Below, piece after piece: positions 27,192-34,699 of a DNA stretch of 52,703 nucleotides. The stretch's first letter is position 1. Every line of letters starts with the position of its first letter. The position numbers and the translations under genes are program-made. This stretch comes from Streptomyces sp. sk2.1 (lineage in GTDB: Bacteria; Actinomycetota; Actinomycetes; Streptomycetales; Streptomycetaceae), in NCBI RefSeq assembly GCF_008120935.1, contig NZ_RDBO01000077.1:1679230-1731932 (forward strand), in the 5' to 3' direction. The notes beneath the pieces were generated by a model. The model saw only the letters and a list, made by a program, of their open reading frames with translations, searched no databases and was not told where the DNA came from.

Positions 27192-27225
27192 GCGGCGGGG
27201 CCGCGCCTTCCGGCGGCCCCGCCGC
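27192..27225 (+). terminator. Terminator of sugar ABC operon
   Basis: Arms GCGGCGGGGCCG (27192-27203) and CGGCCCCGCCGC (27214-27225) form a perfect 12-bp stem with a 10-base loop, 26 bases after the binding-protein stop. Confidence 0.8.
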
Positions 27226-27823
27226 TGTGTGCTGTGTGCTGTGCGCCGGGTGGCCCCGGAAGTTCCGCGGACGGGCGCCGGGGCGTTTCGGTTTCATCGG
27301 GAAATCAAATTTTTCTCCAAATGAATCCAGGATTACCGACCGGTACGTTTCTTTGGGTTCGTCACCCAGTCGTTCCGGTGGTCGCCCGGAAAGCGGAAAC
27401 CCGGATTCAAACATCGCGCATTGTCGAAGATTCAGACATTCGGAGAGTGAATCCGACTCTTCAGGCCCTTGTGTACACGTGTCCACGGAGGTATGGGGGA
27501 GGTTGCGAGCCCCCTCGTCCTCGCTGCTCAGCGCCGTAGGTCGGGTGGAAGGGGGGTTCGGGGACTGGACGCATGGACGCTTTTTCGGGTCGCCCCCGCC
27601 GATCCGTCTCCCCGGCCGGTCGTTCCGTTATGTTCTCCGCATTCACCGCAAGTCGGACGCGACGCGAAAAGAAGTCATTGACAAGCACTTTCCCGCTGAG
27701 CTTCACTCTTTTCGGCGGTGAGCGGCAAGAGAATTCCCTTCCCGAGGCGGGGGATTGTCGTCGCGAACAGGCCGAACCACACCCCGTGAATGCAAATTCA
27801 GAGTAAAAGATGGAGGTGCTGTT
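27226..27823 (+). promoter_or_regulatory. GC-poor upstream region of the RiPP precursor gene
   Basis: About 600 bases without a credible gene. From about 27290 the stretch is visibly richer in A and T than its neighbours (runs such as AAATCAAATTTTTCTCC), which suggests either transferred DNA or an extended regulatory region. It holds a 16-bp near-palindrome (27471-27486), a TTGACA element at 27678-27683 with a poor -10 about 17-18 bases on (CTTCAC/TTCACT), and a small inverted repeat TGAAT-GCAA-ATTCA at 27787-27800, close to the precursor gene. Short open frames here lack codon bias and were not accepted. Confidence 0.5.
27471..27486. promoter_or_regulatory. 16-bp near-palindrome, candidate operator
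   Basis: GTGTACACGTGTCCAC equals its reverse complement except at one symmetric pair (positions 4 and 13); the inner ACACGTGT is perfectly symmetric. It lies about 340 bases upstream of the precursor start and about 200 before the TTGACA box. Confidence 0.45.
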
Positions 27824-27904
27824 ATGAAGTTCCTTTTCTTGCTCAAGGACAAGATGACGCCGGAGAAGAGCCTGAAGGCGTACGCCTGGTACCACTGGTA
27901 CTAA
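27824..27904 (+). CDS. Atropopeptide (tryptorubin-like) RiPP precursor, 26 aa
   Basis: A 26-codon gene with an excellent ribosome site, GGAGGTG at 27812-27818, five bases before ATG 27824. The product starts MKFLFLLKDKMTPE, continues KSLKAY and ends in AWYHWY at the stop codon. Tryptorubin A, the founding atropopeptide, has the sequence AWYIWY and derives from the C-terminus of a similarly short precursor acted on by one cytochrome P450. Here a P450 gene follows 115 bases downstream. The inferred product is a hexapeptide whose Trp and Tyr side chains are crosslinked, with a His at position 4 instead of Ile. The precursor is too short to be found by default gene callers. Sequence, signal and context are seen directly; crosslinking is inferred. 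Confidence 0.85.
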   Translation: MKFLFLLKDKMTPEKSLKAYAWYHWY

Positions 27905-27916
27905 ACCGACAGGGCG

Positions 27917-27935
27917 GTCCTTCGTCACGAGGGAC
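27917..27935 (+). terminator. Hairpin between precursor and P450 genes (first)
   Basis: GTCCTTCG-TCA-CGAGGGAC forms an 8-bp stem (one G-U pair) with a three-base loop, 12 bases after the precursor stop. It may act as partial terminator or as 3' stabiliser of a short precursor mRNA. Confidence 0.55.
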
Positions 27936-27950
27936 ACGGTCAGTCGATTC

Positions 27951-27996
27951 GGGCCCGTGTCCGGCCAGGCCTCATCGGCCCGCCGGACGCGGGCCC
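27951..27996 (+). terminator. Hairpin between precursor and P450 genes (second)
   Basis: Arms GGGCCCGTGTCCGG (27951-27964) and CCGGACGCGGGCCC (27983-27996) pair at all 14 positions, one being G-U, around an 18-base loop. It ends 12 bases before the GGAG ribosome site of the P450 gene, so it probably lowers P450 expression relative to the precursor. Confidence 0.6.
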
Positions 27997-28019
27997 TTCC
28001 CGCTTCTTGGAGACCATCG

Positions 28020-29063
28020 ATGCACATGTCCGGTACCGGCAGCCGCGCCCGGGAAGTCGTCTTCGCGCCGAGGCTCCAGGCGCTCCTGCGAGACCACCGG
28101 GGCGAGGACGTCTTCCGGCTGGATCCCGGCACCGTCGGCGTGGCCGGGGCCGAGCTGTCCGACCGGATCCTCGCCGCCAGACCGGCCACCGAGGACGAAC
28201 GCCCCACGTTCAAGCCCCTGCACGGGCGGTCCATTCCGCGCGCCGAGGCGTCGACGGTCATGCGGGCCATCGGCCGGGACGTGCGGACGGCGCTGAAGAA
28301 GCCCGTCGGGGCGGTCGACCTCTCCGGCGAGTGGCCGCACGTCGGCCATGTGTTCCTGCGCGACCTCGTCCTGGAGGGCGACCCCTACCGGCTGCGCATC
28401 CTCATGGACCGCGCCCTGGAGCTGACGCCCAAGCTCACCTGGACGGTCATCGCCACGGGGGCGGCGCTGCCCGGCCGGCTCCGCCCCGGCGCACCCGTCT
28501 CCGCCATCGCCGGCCTGACCGCCGAGGCGGAGGGGTACGGCGACCGCCGCTACGCGATGGGGCTGTACCGGCGGGCGGCGGCCCCGGTCTGCTTCACCGT
28601 CTCGACGCTCGTCGCCAGTGCGCTCTGGCTCGGGGCGCCCTTCGACGACGACACCTCGAACCGGAACATCCTGTACGAGGCCATGCGCCTGCTGCCGCCG
28701 TCCTGGAACATCCTGCGGAGGGCGTCGCCGGAGTACCCCGCCCTCGATCCCCGGATCGGCGCGGCCGACGACGTCCTGATCCTGCCGCTGCTGAGCCACC
28801 GCGACCCCGCGCTCTGGGAGGACCCCGACGAGTTCCGCCCCGAGCGCTGGGACGAACTCGACCCCGAGACCCACCCCGGTTACCTCCCCTTCGGGCACGC
28901 CTCGGAGCGCTGCTGGGGCCGGCACATGGTGATGCCGCTCGCCGAGATGCTGCTCGACCGGCTGCGCGGCGACGGCCTGACGGTGAGTCCGGAGCAGACC
29001 ACCGCGAAGGTGCCCCTGGCCGGGCTGATGGGGGTCTCCGAAGTGCGGGTCGTGAGGGCCTGA
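28020..29063 (+). CDS. Cytochrome P450, RiPP-modifying (atropopeptide type)
   Basis: The 347-residue heme monooxygenase has the K-helix motif E220-A-M-R223 and the heme loop F291-G-H-A-S-E-R-C298-W-G, with the thiolate Cys298, and DPDEFRPERWDE just before. It is shorter than the usual 400 or so residues and shows no canonical acid-alcohol pair in the I-helix region (about 190-210), as seen in other peptide-crosslinking P450s. GGAG at 28009-28012 supports ATG 28020; ATG 28026 is an alternative. Directly downstream of the AWYHWY precursor, it is the probable catalyst of the Trp/Tyr crosslinks. No protease, transporter or ferredoxin gene is beside it, which fits the two-gene atropopeptide loci. 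Confidence 0.88.
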   Translation: MHMSGTGSRAREVVFAPRLQALLRDHRGEDVFRLDPGTVGVAGAELSDRILAARPATEDERPTFKPLHGRSIPRAEASTVMRAIGRDVRTALKKPVGAVDLSGEWPHVGHVFLRDLVLEGDPYRLRILMDRALELTPKLTWTVIATGAALPGRLRPGAPVSAIAGLTAEAEGYGDRRYAMGLYRRAAAPVCFTVSTLVASALWLGAPFDDDTSNRNILYEAMRLLPPSWNILRRASPEYPALDPRIGAADDVLILPLLSHRDPALWEDPDEFRPERWDELDPETHPGYLPFGHASERCWGRHMVMPLAEMLLDRLRGDGLTVSPEQTTAKVPLAGLMGVSEVRVVRA

Positions 29064-29100
29064 GTCCGTTTCATCACGTCGTGTGGGCTCTGTGAACATG

Positions 29101-29123
29101 GGGGGCGGATTCAAGCCGCCCCC
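29101..29123 (+). terminator. Terminator of the RiPP locus
   Basis: GGGGGCGG (29101-29108) and CCGCCCCC (29116-29123) form an 8-bp stem with a 7-base loop, 38 bases after the P450 stop. A second small hairpin, CCCGCT/AGCGGG, follows at about 29158-29174. The rest of 29064-29411 holds no gene; it contains an A/T-rich spot with GTTTC/GAAAC arms near 29259-29275, the likely promoter zone of the protease gene. Confidence 0.65.
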
Positions 29124-29411
29124 GCCTTCACAGGCGCCCTCCGGCGAACCCTGCCTTCCCGCTCGCGAAGCGGGTCGATAGTGCCTGACGTGGGCGGCAA
29201 GTCCCGTGCGGGGGGCGGACGTTGCGGTGGCGGTGCCCGAGTTGGGGGCGACTGGCCGGTTTCTTATTACGAAACTTTGTTGAGTAAGTCACAGCCGGAT
29301 GAAGCCCTTGATCTGGGCGCGTCAATCGGTCAGGGTTTCGAGCCAGCCCCCCGGAGATCTTCCGGCCGGGGGTCAATCCCCCCACAAAGAATGACGAGGA
29401 GATCCCTCTTC

Positions 29412-30614
29412 ATGGCAACTCACAAGCGCGCACGCCGGATCAAGCTGACCGCAGCGATAACCGCGGTCGCCGCAGCGGCCGGTGTCACCCTGCTCAACAC
29501 CTCGATCGCCGGTGCCGCCCCCGCCCCCAGGACGGGTGTCGTCTACGGCGCGGACGCGGCGGGCGCCGTGGCCGGCAGCTACATCGTCATGCTGGACAAG
29601 AAGGCCGACAAGGCGGAGCTCGCCAAGGAGTATGGCGGCAAGCTGAAGCGCAACTACAGCTCCGCCATCAACGGCTTCTCCGCCAGCGGCCTCTCGCTCG
29701 CCGAGGCCAAGCGTCTGGCGGCCGACCCGGCCGTCTCCAAGGTCGTCCAGAACAAGAAGTTCCACATCAGCGAGACCCAGGAGAACCCGCCGTCCTGGGG
29801 CCTGGACCGGATCGACCAGACCGAGACGACCGGCGACGACGCCTACACCTACCCGGACAGCGCGGGCGAGGGCGTCACCGCGTACGTCATCGACACCGGT
29901 GTCCGCGTCACCCACGAGGAGTTCGAGGGCCGCGCCACCTCGGGCTACGACGCCGTGGACAACGACGACAGCGCCGACGACGGCAACGGCCACGGCACCC
30001 ACGTGGCGGGCACCATCGCCGGTGCCACCTACGGTGTCGCCAAGAAGGCCGACATCGTCGCCGTCCGCGTCCTCGACGACTCCGGCTCGGGCACCACCGA
30101 GCAGGTCGTCGCGGGCATCGACTGGGTCACCGAGAACCACGAGGGCCCCTCCGTCGCCAACATGAGCCTCGGTGGCGGCGCGGACGAGGCGCTCGACGCC
30201 GCGGTCCAGCGGGCCATCGCCTCCGGCGTCACCTTCGCGGTGGCCGCGGGCAACGAGTCCACCGACGCGAGCGGCAGCTCCCCGGCCCGAGTCCCGGAGG
30301 CCATCACGGTCGCCTCGTCCACGGTGGACGACGAGCAGTCGGACTTCTCCAACTACGGCTCGATCGTGGACATCTACGCACCGGGCTCGGACATCACCTC
30401 GTCCTGGAACGACAGCGACGACGCGTCCAACACCATCTCCGGTACGTCCATGGCGACCCCGCACGTCGTCGGTGCCGCCGCCGTCTACCTGGCCGGCCAC
30501 CCGGACGCCACCCCGGAGGAGGTCGCCACGGCGCTGACCGAGGGTGCCACCCCCGACGCGATCTCCAACGCGACCGAGGGCACGCCGAACAAGCTGCTGA
30601 AGGTCGTCGAGTAA
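29412..30614 (+). CDS. Secreted subtilisin-like serine protease (S8)
   Basis: The 400-residue preproprotein has an Arg/Lys-rich signal peptide (THKRARRIKLTAAITAVAAAAGVTLL..., cleavage near AGAAP), an I9 propeptide (GSYIVMLDKKADKAELAKEYGGKLKRNYSSAINGFSASGLS) and a peptidase S8 domain with catalytic Asp161 (VIDTGVRVTHEEF), His194 (NGHGTHVAGTIAG) and Ser346 (SGTSMATPHV). It is exported and matures by removal of its propeptide. GAGGAG ten bases upstream supports ATG 29412; an in-frame ATG at 29391 is possible. It lies next to the RiPP locus, but a role in removing the leader peptide is unlikely to be required and cannot be shown. Confidence 0.95.
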   Translation: MATHKRARRIKLTAAITAVAAAAGVTLLNTSIAGAAPAPRTGVVYGADAAGAVAGSYIVMLDKKADKAELAKEYGGKLKRNYSSAINGFSASGLSLAEAKRLAADPAVSKVVQNKKFHISETQENPPSWGLDRIDQTETTGDDAYTYPDSAGEGVTAYVIDTGVRVTHEEFEGRATSGYDAVDNDDSADDGNGHGTHVAGTIAGATYGVAKKADIVAVRVLDDSGSGTTEQVVAGIDWVTENHEGPSVANMSLGGGADEALDAAVQRAIASGVTFAVAAGNESTDASGSSPARVPEAITVASSTVDDEQSDFSNYGSIVDIYAPGSDITSSWNDSDDASNTISGTSMATPHVVGAAAVYLAGHPDATPEEVATALTEGATPDAISNATEGTPNKLLKVVE

Positions 30615-30671
30615 CCGACGCCCCACCGCGGCCGTGACCGGGTGAACGCCGCCCGGCACGACGGAACCGAA

Positions 30672-30706
30672 GGCCGCCGCGCCCTCCCCCACGGGGCGCG
30701 GCGGCC
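30672..30706 (+). terminator. Terminator after the protease gene
   Basis: Arms GGCCGCCGCGCCC (30672-30684) and GGGCGCGGCGGCC (30694-30706) form a perfect 13-bp stem with a 9-base loop. Confidence 0.75.
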
Positions 30707-30740
30707 GCACGGTGCGAAGAGCTCGTCCTATGGTGTGGCC

Positions 30741-31316
30741 ATGACGATGTACGCGGCGCTGTTGCGCGGAATCAACGTGGGCGGCCACAAGCGGGTTCCG
30801 ATGGCCGAACTCCGCACACTGCTCACCGAACTGGGCCACGGAGACGTCCGTACCCATCTGCAGAGCGGCAACGCCGTCTTCAGCAGTGCGTCCGGCGACG
30901 AGAACGCCCTCGCCGCCGAGCTGGAGCAGGCCATCGAGGAACGGTTCGGCTTTCCGGTCCCCTGCCTGGTCAGGGACGGCGCCTACCTGGCGGGGACCGC
31001 GGCGGCCTGCCCGTTCCCGGCCGCCGAACTCGAAGGCAGACAGCTGCACGTCACGTACTACGACCGGCCGGTCGACGCCGACCGCTTCGCCCGGATCGAC
31101 CCGGCGGCCTTCCTCCCCGAGGAGTTCCGCCTCGGGGACCGCGCGCTCTACCTCTACGCCCCTGGCGGACTGGGCACCTCGAAGCTCGGTGACGCGCTGT
31201 CCCGCACCTCCGTCACCAAGGACCTCGTCGCCACCTCGCGCAACTGGAACACCGTGGTCAAGCTGGTGGAGATGACATCGGCGGCCGGGGCCGCGCAGGA
31301 CGGAGCCCGCGCATGA
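30741..31316 (+). CDS. DUF1697 family protein
   Basis: The 191-residue cytoplasmic protein opens with YAALLRGINVGGHKRVPMAELRTLLTELGHGDVRTHLQSGNAVFSS, the DUF1697 signature, and ends with TSVTKDLVATSRNWNTVVKLVEM. The biochemical function of the family is unknown. The stop overlaps the ATG of the next gene (ATGA), so the two are coupled. Confidence 0.9.
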   Translation: MTMYAALLRGINVGGHKRVPMAELRTLLTELGHGDVRTHLQSGNAVFSSASGDENALAAELEQAIEERFGFPVPCLVRDGAYLAGTAAACPFPAAELEGRQLHVTYYDRPVDADRFARIDPAAFLPEEFRLGDRALYLYAPGGLGTSKLGDALSRTSVTKDLVATSRNWNTVVKLVEMTSAAGAAQDGARA

Positions 31317-31705
31317 GCGAACCGTCCCCCGGCGTGGCCGCGGCGGTCGAGGGCGAGCTGCGCCTCCTGGACCCGGCCGTACGCGCCTCCGCCGAACTCC
31401 TCTCCCGGGTGCTGCACCCGGAGTACCGCGAGATCGACCACGAGGGCCGGATCTGGAACCGCGACACGATCATCGCCGAACTCACCGCCGCGGACGCCCC
31501 GCGCCCCGGCCCGCTCACCGCGTCCCGGATGAGCGGGGTCCAGTTCGGCGACGAACTCGTCCACCTCACCTACGACACCGAGACGAAGGGCCGCCTGTCC
31601 CACCGCAGTTCGCTCTGGCGGCCGGCCGGTGACGGCTGGGTGCTGTACTTCCACCAGGCCACGCTCTTCACCGTCGTGGACCCCGGCCCCCGCACCGGCC
31701 GCTGA
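31313..31705 (+). CDS. NTF2-like / DUF4440 domain protein
   Basis: The 130-residue protein folds like the NTF2 superfamily: helix LRLLDPAVRASAELLSRVLHPEYREIDHEGRIWNRDTIIAEL, then strands VHLTYDTE, HRSSLWRPAGDGWVLYFHQATLF. Such proteins are small enzymes, immunity-like or ligand-binding factors; no catalytic residue is clear. It is translationally coupled to the DUF1697 gene and converges on the ABC ATPase gene six bases away. Confidence 0.82.
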   Translation: MSEPSPGVAAAVEGELRLLDPAVRASAELLSRVLHPEYREIDHEGRIWNRDTIIAELTAADAPRPGPLTASRMSGVQFGDELVHLTYDTETKGRLSHRSSLWRPAGDGWVLYFHQATLFTVVDPGPRTGR

Positions 31706-31711
31706 GCCGGT

Positions 31712-32593
31712 TCAGCGACGCCCCGGACGCTGCGTCCGGGCCGCCCACCGGCCGTCCGTACGGGAGATCAGCACCGGGTGCCCGAAGCATTCACCGACCC
31801 GTTCGGTGGTCAGGACCTCGTCCGCCGGACCCGAGGCCACGCACCGGCCGCCCCGCAGCAGCAAGGCGTGCGTGGTGGAGGCGGGCAGCTCCTCCAGATG
31901 GTGGGTGACCAGCACCGTCGCCAGCTCCGGATGCTCCTCGCGCAGCGCGTCCAGACTGTCGAGCAACTGCTCGCGCGCGGCGAGGTCGAGCCCGGTGGCC
32001 GGCTCGTCGAGCAGCAGCAGCCGCGGCCGGGGCATCAGGGCGCGGGCGATGAGCGTACGGCCCCGCTCGCCCTGCGACAGCGTGGGCCAGCGCGACTCTC
32101 CCCGGCCGCCCATGCCGAGCATCTCCAGCAGGCGCTCCGCGCGCTCCCGCTGTTCCGGGCTCGCCGACCAGCGGGGCACCGGTTCGACCGAGTTGGTCAG
32201 ACCGGTCAGCACCACCTCGCGCACGGACAGGGCGGAGCGCAGCGGATGGCGCGGGTTCACATGCCCGAGCAGCGACCGCAGCTCCCGCAGGTCGACCCGG
32301 CCGAGCCGCCGCCCGAGCACCTCCACCGTGCCCAGGGTGGGATGGACGACCGCGCCGAGCAGCCCCAACAGTGTGCTCTTCCCGGCCCCGTTGGCACCGA
32401 GCAGCGCCCAGTGCTCACCGCGGCGCACGGTCAGCGAGACCGAGTCGAGCAGGACGTTGCCGTCCCGCACGATCGAGACGCCGTCGGCCGACGGACGATC
32501 GGGGGGCCGAAGCGGTTCTGCGCCGAGGCGGTCCCGGTCGGGGAGAGCGCCTGCTCCGGCCGGTCGGCGGTGAGGATGTCCGGACCGATGCAC
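31712..32593 (-). CDS. Stand-alone ABC ATP-binding protein
   Basis: The 293-residue ATPase has Walker A GANGAGKST, signature LSQGERGRTLIARAL, Walker B LLLLDEPATGLD and switch His in VLVTHHLEELPAST. It resembles the ModF/YlmA group, which lacks a partner permease and may act in metal transport or on ribosomes. GGGAGG lies 9 bases before the GTG at 32593. The first 36 residues are Pro/Arg-rich and not ATPase-like, so the true start may be further in. Confidence 0.85.
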   Translation of the reverse strand: MHRSGHPHRRPAGAGALPDRDRLGAEPLRPPDRPSADGVSIVRDGNVLLDSVSLTVRRGEHWALLGANGAGKSTLLGLLGAVVHPTLGTVEVLGRRLGRVDLRELRSLLGHVNPRHPLRSALSVREVVLTGLTNSVEPVPRWSASPEQRERAERLLEMLGMGGRGESRWPTLSQGERGRTLIARALMPRPRLLLLDEPATGLDLAAREQLLDSLDALREEHPELATVLVTHHLEELPASTTHALLLRGGRCVASGPADEVLTTERVGECFGHPVLISRTDGRWAARTQRPGRR

Positions 32594-32706
32594 CGATCCT
32601 ATCCTCCCGCCCCGGCCCGTCCGGGAGCCCGGGACGCCGCACCGGCCCGGGCGAAGCCGTACGGACCCTGTCGCTTTTCTTCAATCCCCGTCGCGGGGGC
32701 CGGTCC

Positions 32707-32712
32707 TAGGCT
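32707..32712 (+). promoter_or_regulatory. Putative -10 element, leaderless TIGR03086 gene
   Basis: TAGGCT ends 6 bases before the ATG at 32719, matching the position of -10 elements of leaderless Streptomyces genes. No clear -35 is seen. Confidence 0.4.
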
Positions 32713-32718
32713 GCGGGC

Positions 32719-33303
32719 ATGAAGAACGAGCACGCTCACATGACCGAAGTCGCCGCCGAGGCGGCCCGTATCGCCCGCTCCGTCGGCGCCGGCCGGCTCG
32801 ACGCGCCGAAGACCCCCTGCGGCGACTGGGACCTGCGGGGACTCATCAACCACTGGGTGCTCTACACCTCCCACGGCCTGGAGCACCGGGCCCTGCGCAA
32901 GGACCTCCCCGACGAGCTCACCGGGCGGGACTTCACCGCCGACGCCGACTGGGCGCAGCGGTACGTCGAGCAGCTGGACCGGGCCGTCGCGGCCTGGGCG
33001 GACCCGGCCGTCTGGGAGGGGGAGGTGGACCTCGGCGGTTCGACCTCGCCGGCCGCCGACATCGCCGCGATGCTCATCGAGGAGACGGCCCTGCACGGCT
33101 GGGACGTGGCCCGGGCCGTCGGGGAGGAGTTCCGGCTCTCCGAGGGGGCGGCCGCGTACGTCCTCGGCGTCGTCGACAGCACCGCCGCGCTCTACCGGCA
33201 GTACGACGGCTTCGCCGACGAGGTCGCCGTGCCCGGATCGGCGTCGCTCTTCGAACGCGCGCTGGCCCACAGCGGCCGGGACCCGCACTGGACCGCGGCC
33301 TGA
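32719..33303 (+). CDS. TIGR03086 family metal-binding protein
   Basis: The 194-residue DinB/maleylpyruvate-isomerase-type protein shows the family pattern TPCGDWDLRGLINHWVLYTSHGLEHRALR near the start and EETALHGWDVARAVGEEFRL in the middle, with the three His ligands of a divalent metal. Many members are thiol (mycothiol)-dependent transferases; the precise reaction is unknown. It fits an actinobacterial host that uses mycothiol. Confidence 0.9.
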   Translation: MKNEHAHMTEVAAEAARIARSVGAGRLDAPKTPCGDWDLRGLINHWVLYTSHGLEHRALRKDLPDELTGRDFTADADWAQRYVEQLDRAVAAWADPAVWEGEVDLGGSTSPAADIAAMLIEETALHGWDVARAVGEEFRLSEGAAAYVLGVVDSTAALYRQYDGFADEVAVPGSASLFERALAHSGRDPHWTAA

Positions 33304-33319
33304 GCCACGGTCCGCCGGA

Positions 33320-33347
33320 CCCCCGCCCGGTGCGGTCCGGGCGGGGG
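33320..33347. terminator. Terminator between convergent genes
   Basis: CCCCCGCCCGG (33320-33330) and CCGGGCGGGGG (33337-33347) make a perfect 11-bp stem with a 6-base loop, between the TIGR03086 gene and the minus-strand gene that ends at 33350. Confidence 0.7.
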
Positions 33348-33349
33348 CG

Positions 33350-34588
33350 TCAGTCCTGCCAGTGGAAGAGCAGGGTGGCGACGTCCAGGGGATCGCGGTC
33401 GCCGAAGTGGTAGACGCACAGGCCGGTGACCCGGATCGCGCCGGTCACCCGGTCGATCCAGCGGAAGCCCGCCGCCTCCAACGCGGCGCGGGCGGTGGGC
33501 TCCGGTTCGTGGGAGGTGACGAACCGGCCCAGGGTGCTGATGAAGATCTCGCTCCCGTCCTCGTCCTCGTCGGCCTCCGCCCCGCTCCCACCGAGGCCGA
33601 TGACGTGATAGGTGCCGCCGCCCTGCCGGTTGTGCTCCCCGCAGGAGACCGGGGGCCGCGGCGCCAGGCCCGCCGAGGTGAGCGCGGTCACGGCGCGGCG
33701 GAGCCGCTCGTCCTCGTCCGGCGGCACGGGCGGCCCGGCGCAGACGGCCTCGATCCGCCAGCGCGGGTCGCTCCGCTCCTCGCAGTGCTGCCCGTACTCC
33801 TGGGCGATCGCCGTGCGCAGCTCCTCGTCCAGTCCGGCGACCTCGACCCGGGGGCGGCCCAGCGAGGCGTGGATCGCGCGGGTCTCGGCGGCGTCACCGG
33901 TGAGCCGGTGCAGCGCGTACGCCGTCCACAGCTTCGCCTCGGTCGTCGGCGCCTCGTCGAGGTGGCCGCGCAGCCGGTCCGGGTCGGTGAGGAGGGACTG
34001 GGCGAGGTACGCGACCGCGCGGTCGGGGTCCGCGAGGGCGTCGGAGACGTCCGCACCGGCCCGGTGCCGCATCCGGACCCGGAAGGCGCGGTCCTCGGGG
34101 CGGGCGTCGCCGACGTCGGACAGGACCGCCCCGGCCCCGTACCGGGCCACCAGCGCGTCCAGTCCGGCCTCGCCGACCGCCCGCCACCGCCGCCAGGGGC
34201 TGGCCGCGAGCGTCGTCAGTCCGCCGGCCGCCGAGCGGTCGCCGAGCAGACCGCGTGCCTTGAGGATCGCCTCGGGCATGCCGTACGAACCCTCCTGCCG
34301 CCGGTCCGGATGCCCGAGCCAGGGCAGGAGTTCGGTCCGGTCGGCGAGCAGGTCCAGGAGCGCGATGCGGACCTCCGCCACGTCCCGCGGGTCGTGGACG
34401 CGGGCGATCAGCCCGGCGACGCGGTGCTCCGGCACCCGTCCGGCCAGCGCGAGCACACAGGGCCTGCGGCGCCACCACGGATGTGCCGGATCGGCCACGT
34501 ACTCCGCCAGCCCGTCCGCGTCGAACGCGCGCAGGCCCTCGGCATCGGCCTGTCCGGCCTTCGGTATCAGGGTTTCCACGGTGGGCAT
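33350..34588 (-). CDS. Hypothetical protein with HEAT-like helical repeats
   Basis: The 412-residue soluble protein has no recognisable catalytic motif. Residues 20-230 are rich in paired helices (VLALAGRVPEHRVAGLIARVHDPRDVAEVRIALLDLLADR and similar) that look like HEAT or PBS-lyase repeats. The C-terminal third has an acidic patch (EADEDEDGSEIFIST) and a beta-rich end. Homologues are found in Streptomyces as unknown proteins. It is divergent from the DsbA-family gene, 111 bases away. No function is proposed. Confidence 0.75.
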   Translation of the reverse strand: MPTVETLIPKAGQADAEGLRAFDADGLAEYVADPAHPWWRRRPCVLALAGRVPEHRVAGLIARVHDPRDVAEVRIALLDLLADRTELLPWLGHPDRRQEGSYGMPEAILKARGLLGDRSAAGGLTTLAASPWRRWRAVGEAGLDALVARYGAGAVLSDVGDARPEDRAFRVRMRHRAGADVSDALADPDRAVAYLAQSLLTDPDRLRGHLDEAPTTEAKLWTAYALHRLTGDAAETRAIHASLGRPRVEVAGLDEELRTAIAQEYGQHCEERSDPRWRIEAVCAGPPVPPDEDERLRRAVTALTSAGLAPRPPVSCGEHNRQGGGTYHVIGLGGSGAEADEDEDGSEIFISTLGRFVTSHEPEPTARAALEAAGFRWIDRVTGAIRVTGLCVYHFGDRDPLDVATLLFHWQD

Positions 34589-34687
34589 CAGCGGATGCTA
34601 CCGGCTGCGGCCGGCTTTCCGCCGGTGGATTGATTGGCCCAGGGGAATCGACGGTAAATGGCCCGGGATCACATGCCACTTGAAGCC

Positions 34688-34693
34688 TACGCT
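34688..34693 (+). promoter_or_regulatory. Putative -10 element of DsbA-family gene
   Basis: TACGCT ends 6 bases before the ATG at 34700, again suggesting a leaderless transcript. No -35 is obvious. Confidence 0.35.
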
Positions 34694-34699
34694 CGGTCC

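Noticed and set aside
27469..27681. Possible 70-codon gene upstream of the RiPP precursor
   Set aside because: The frame has no codon bias or ribosome site at a proper distance and no recognisable motif; it is treated as leader DNA.
29412..30614. Subtilisin as a dedicated leader protease of the RiPP locus
   Set aside because: A terminator, 240 bases and its own promoter region separate it, it is a secreted enzyme, and known two-gene loci need no linked protease.
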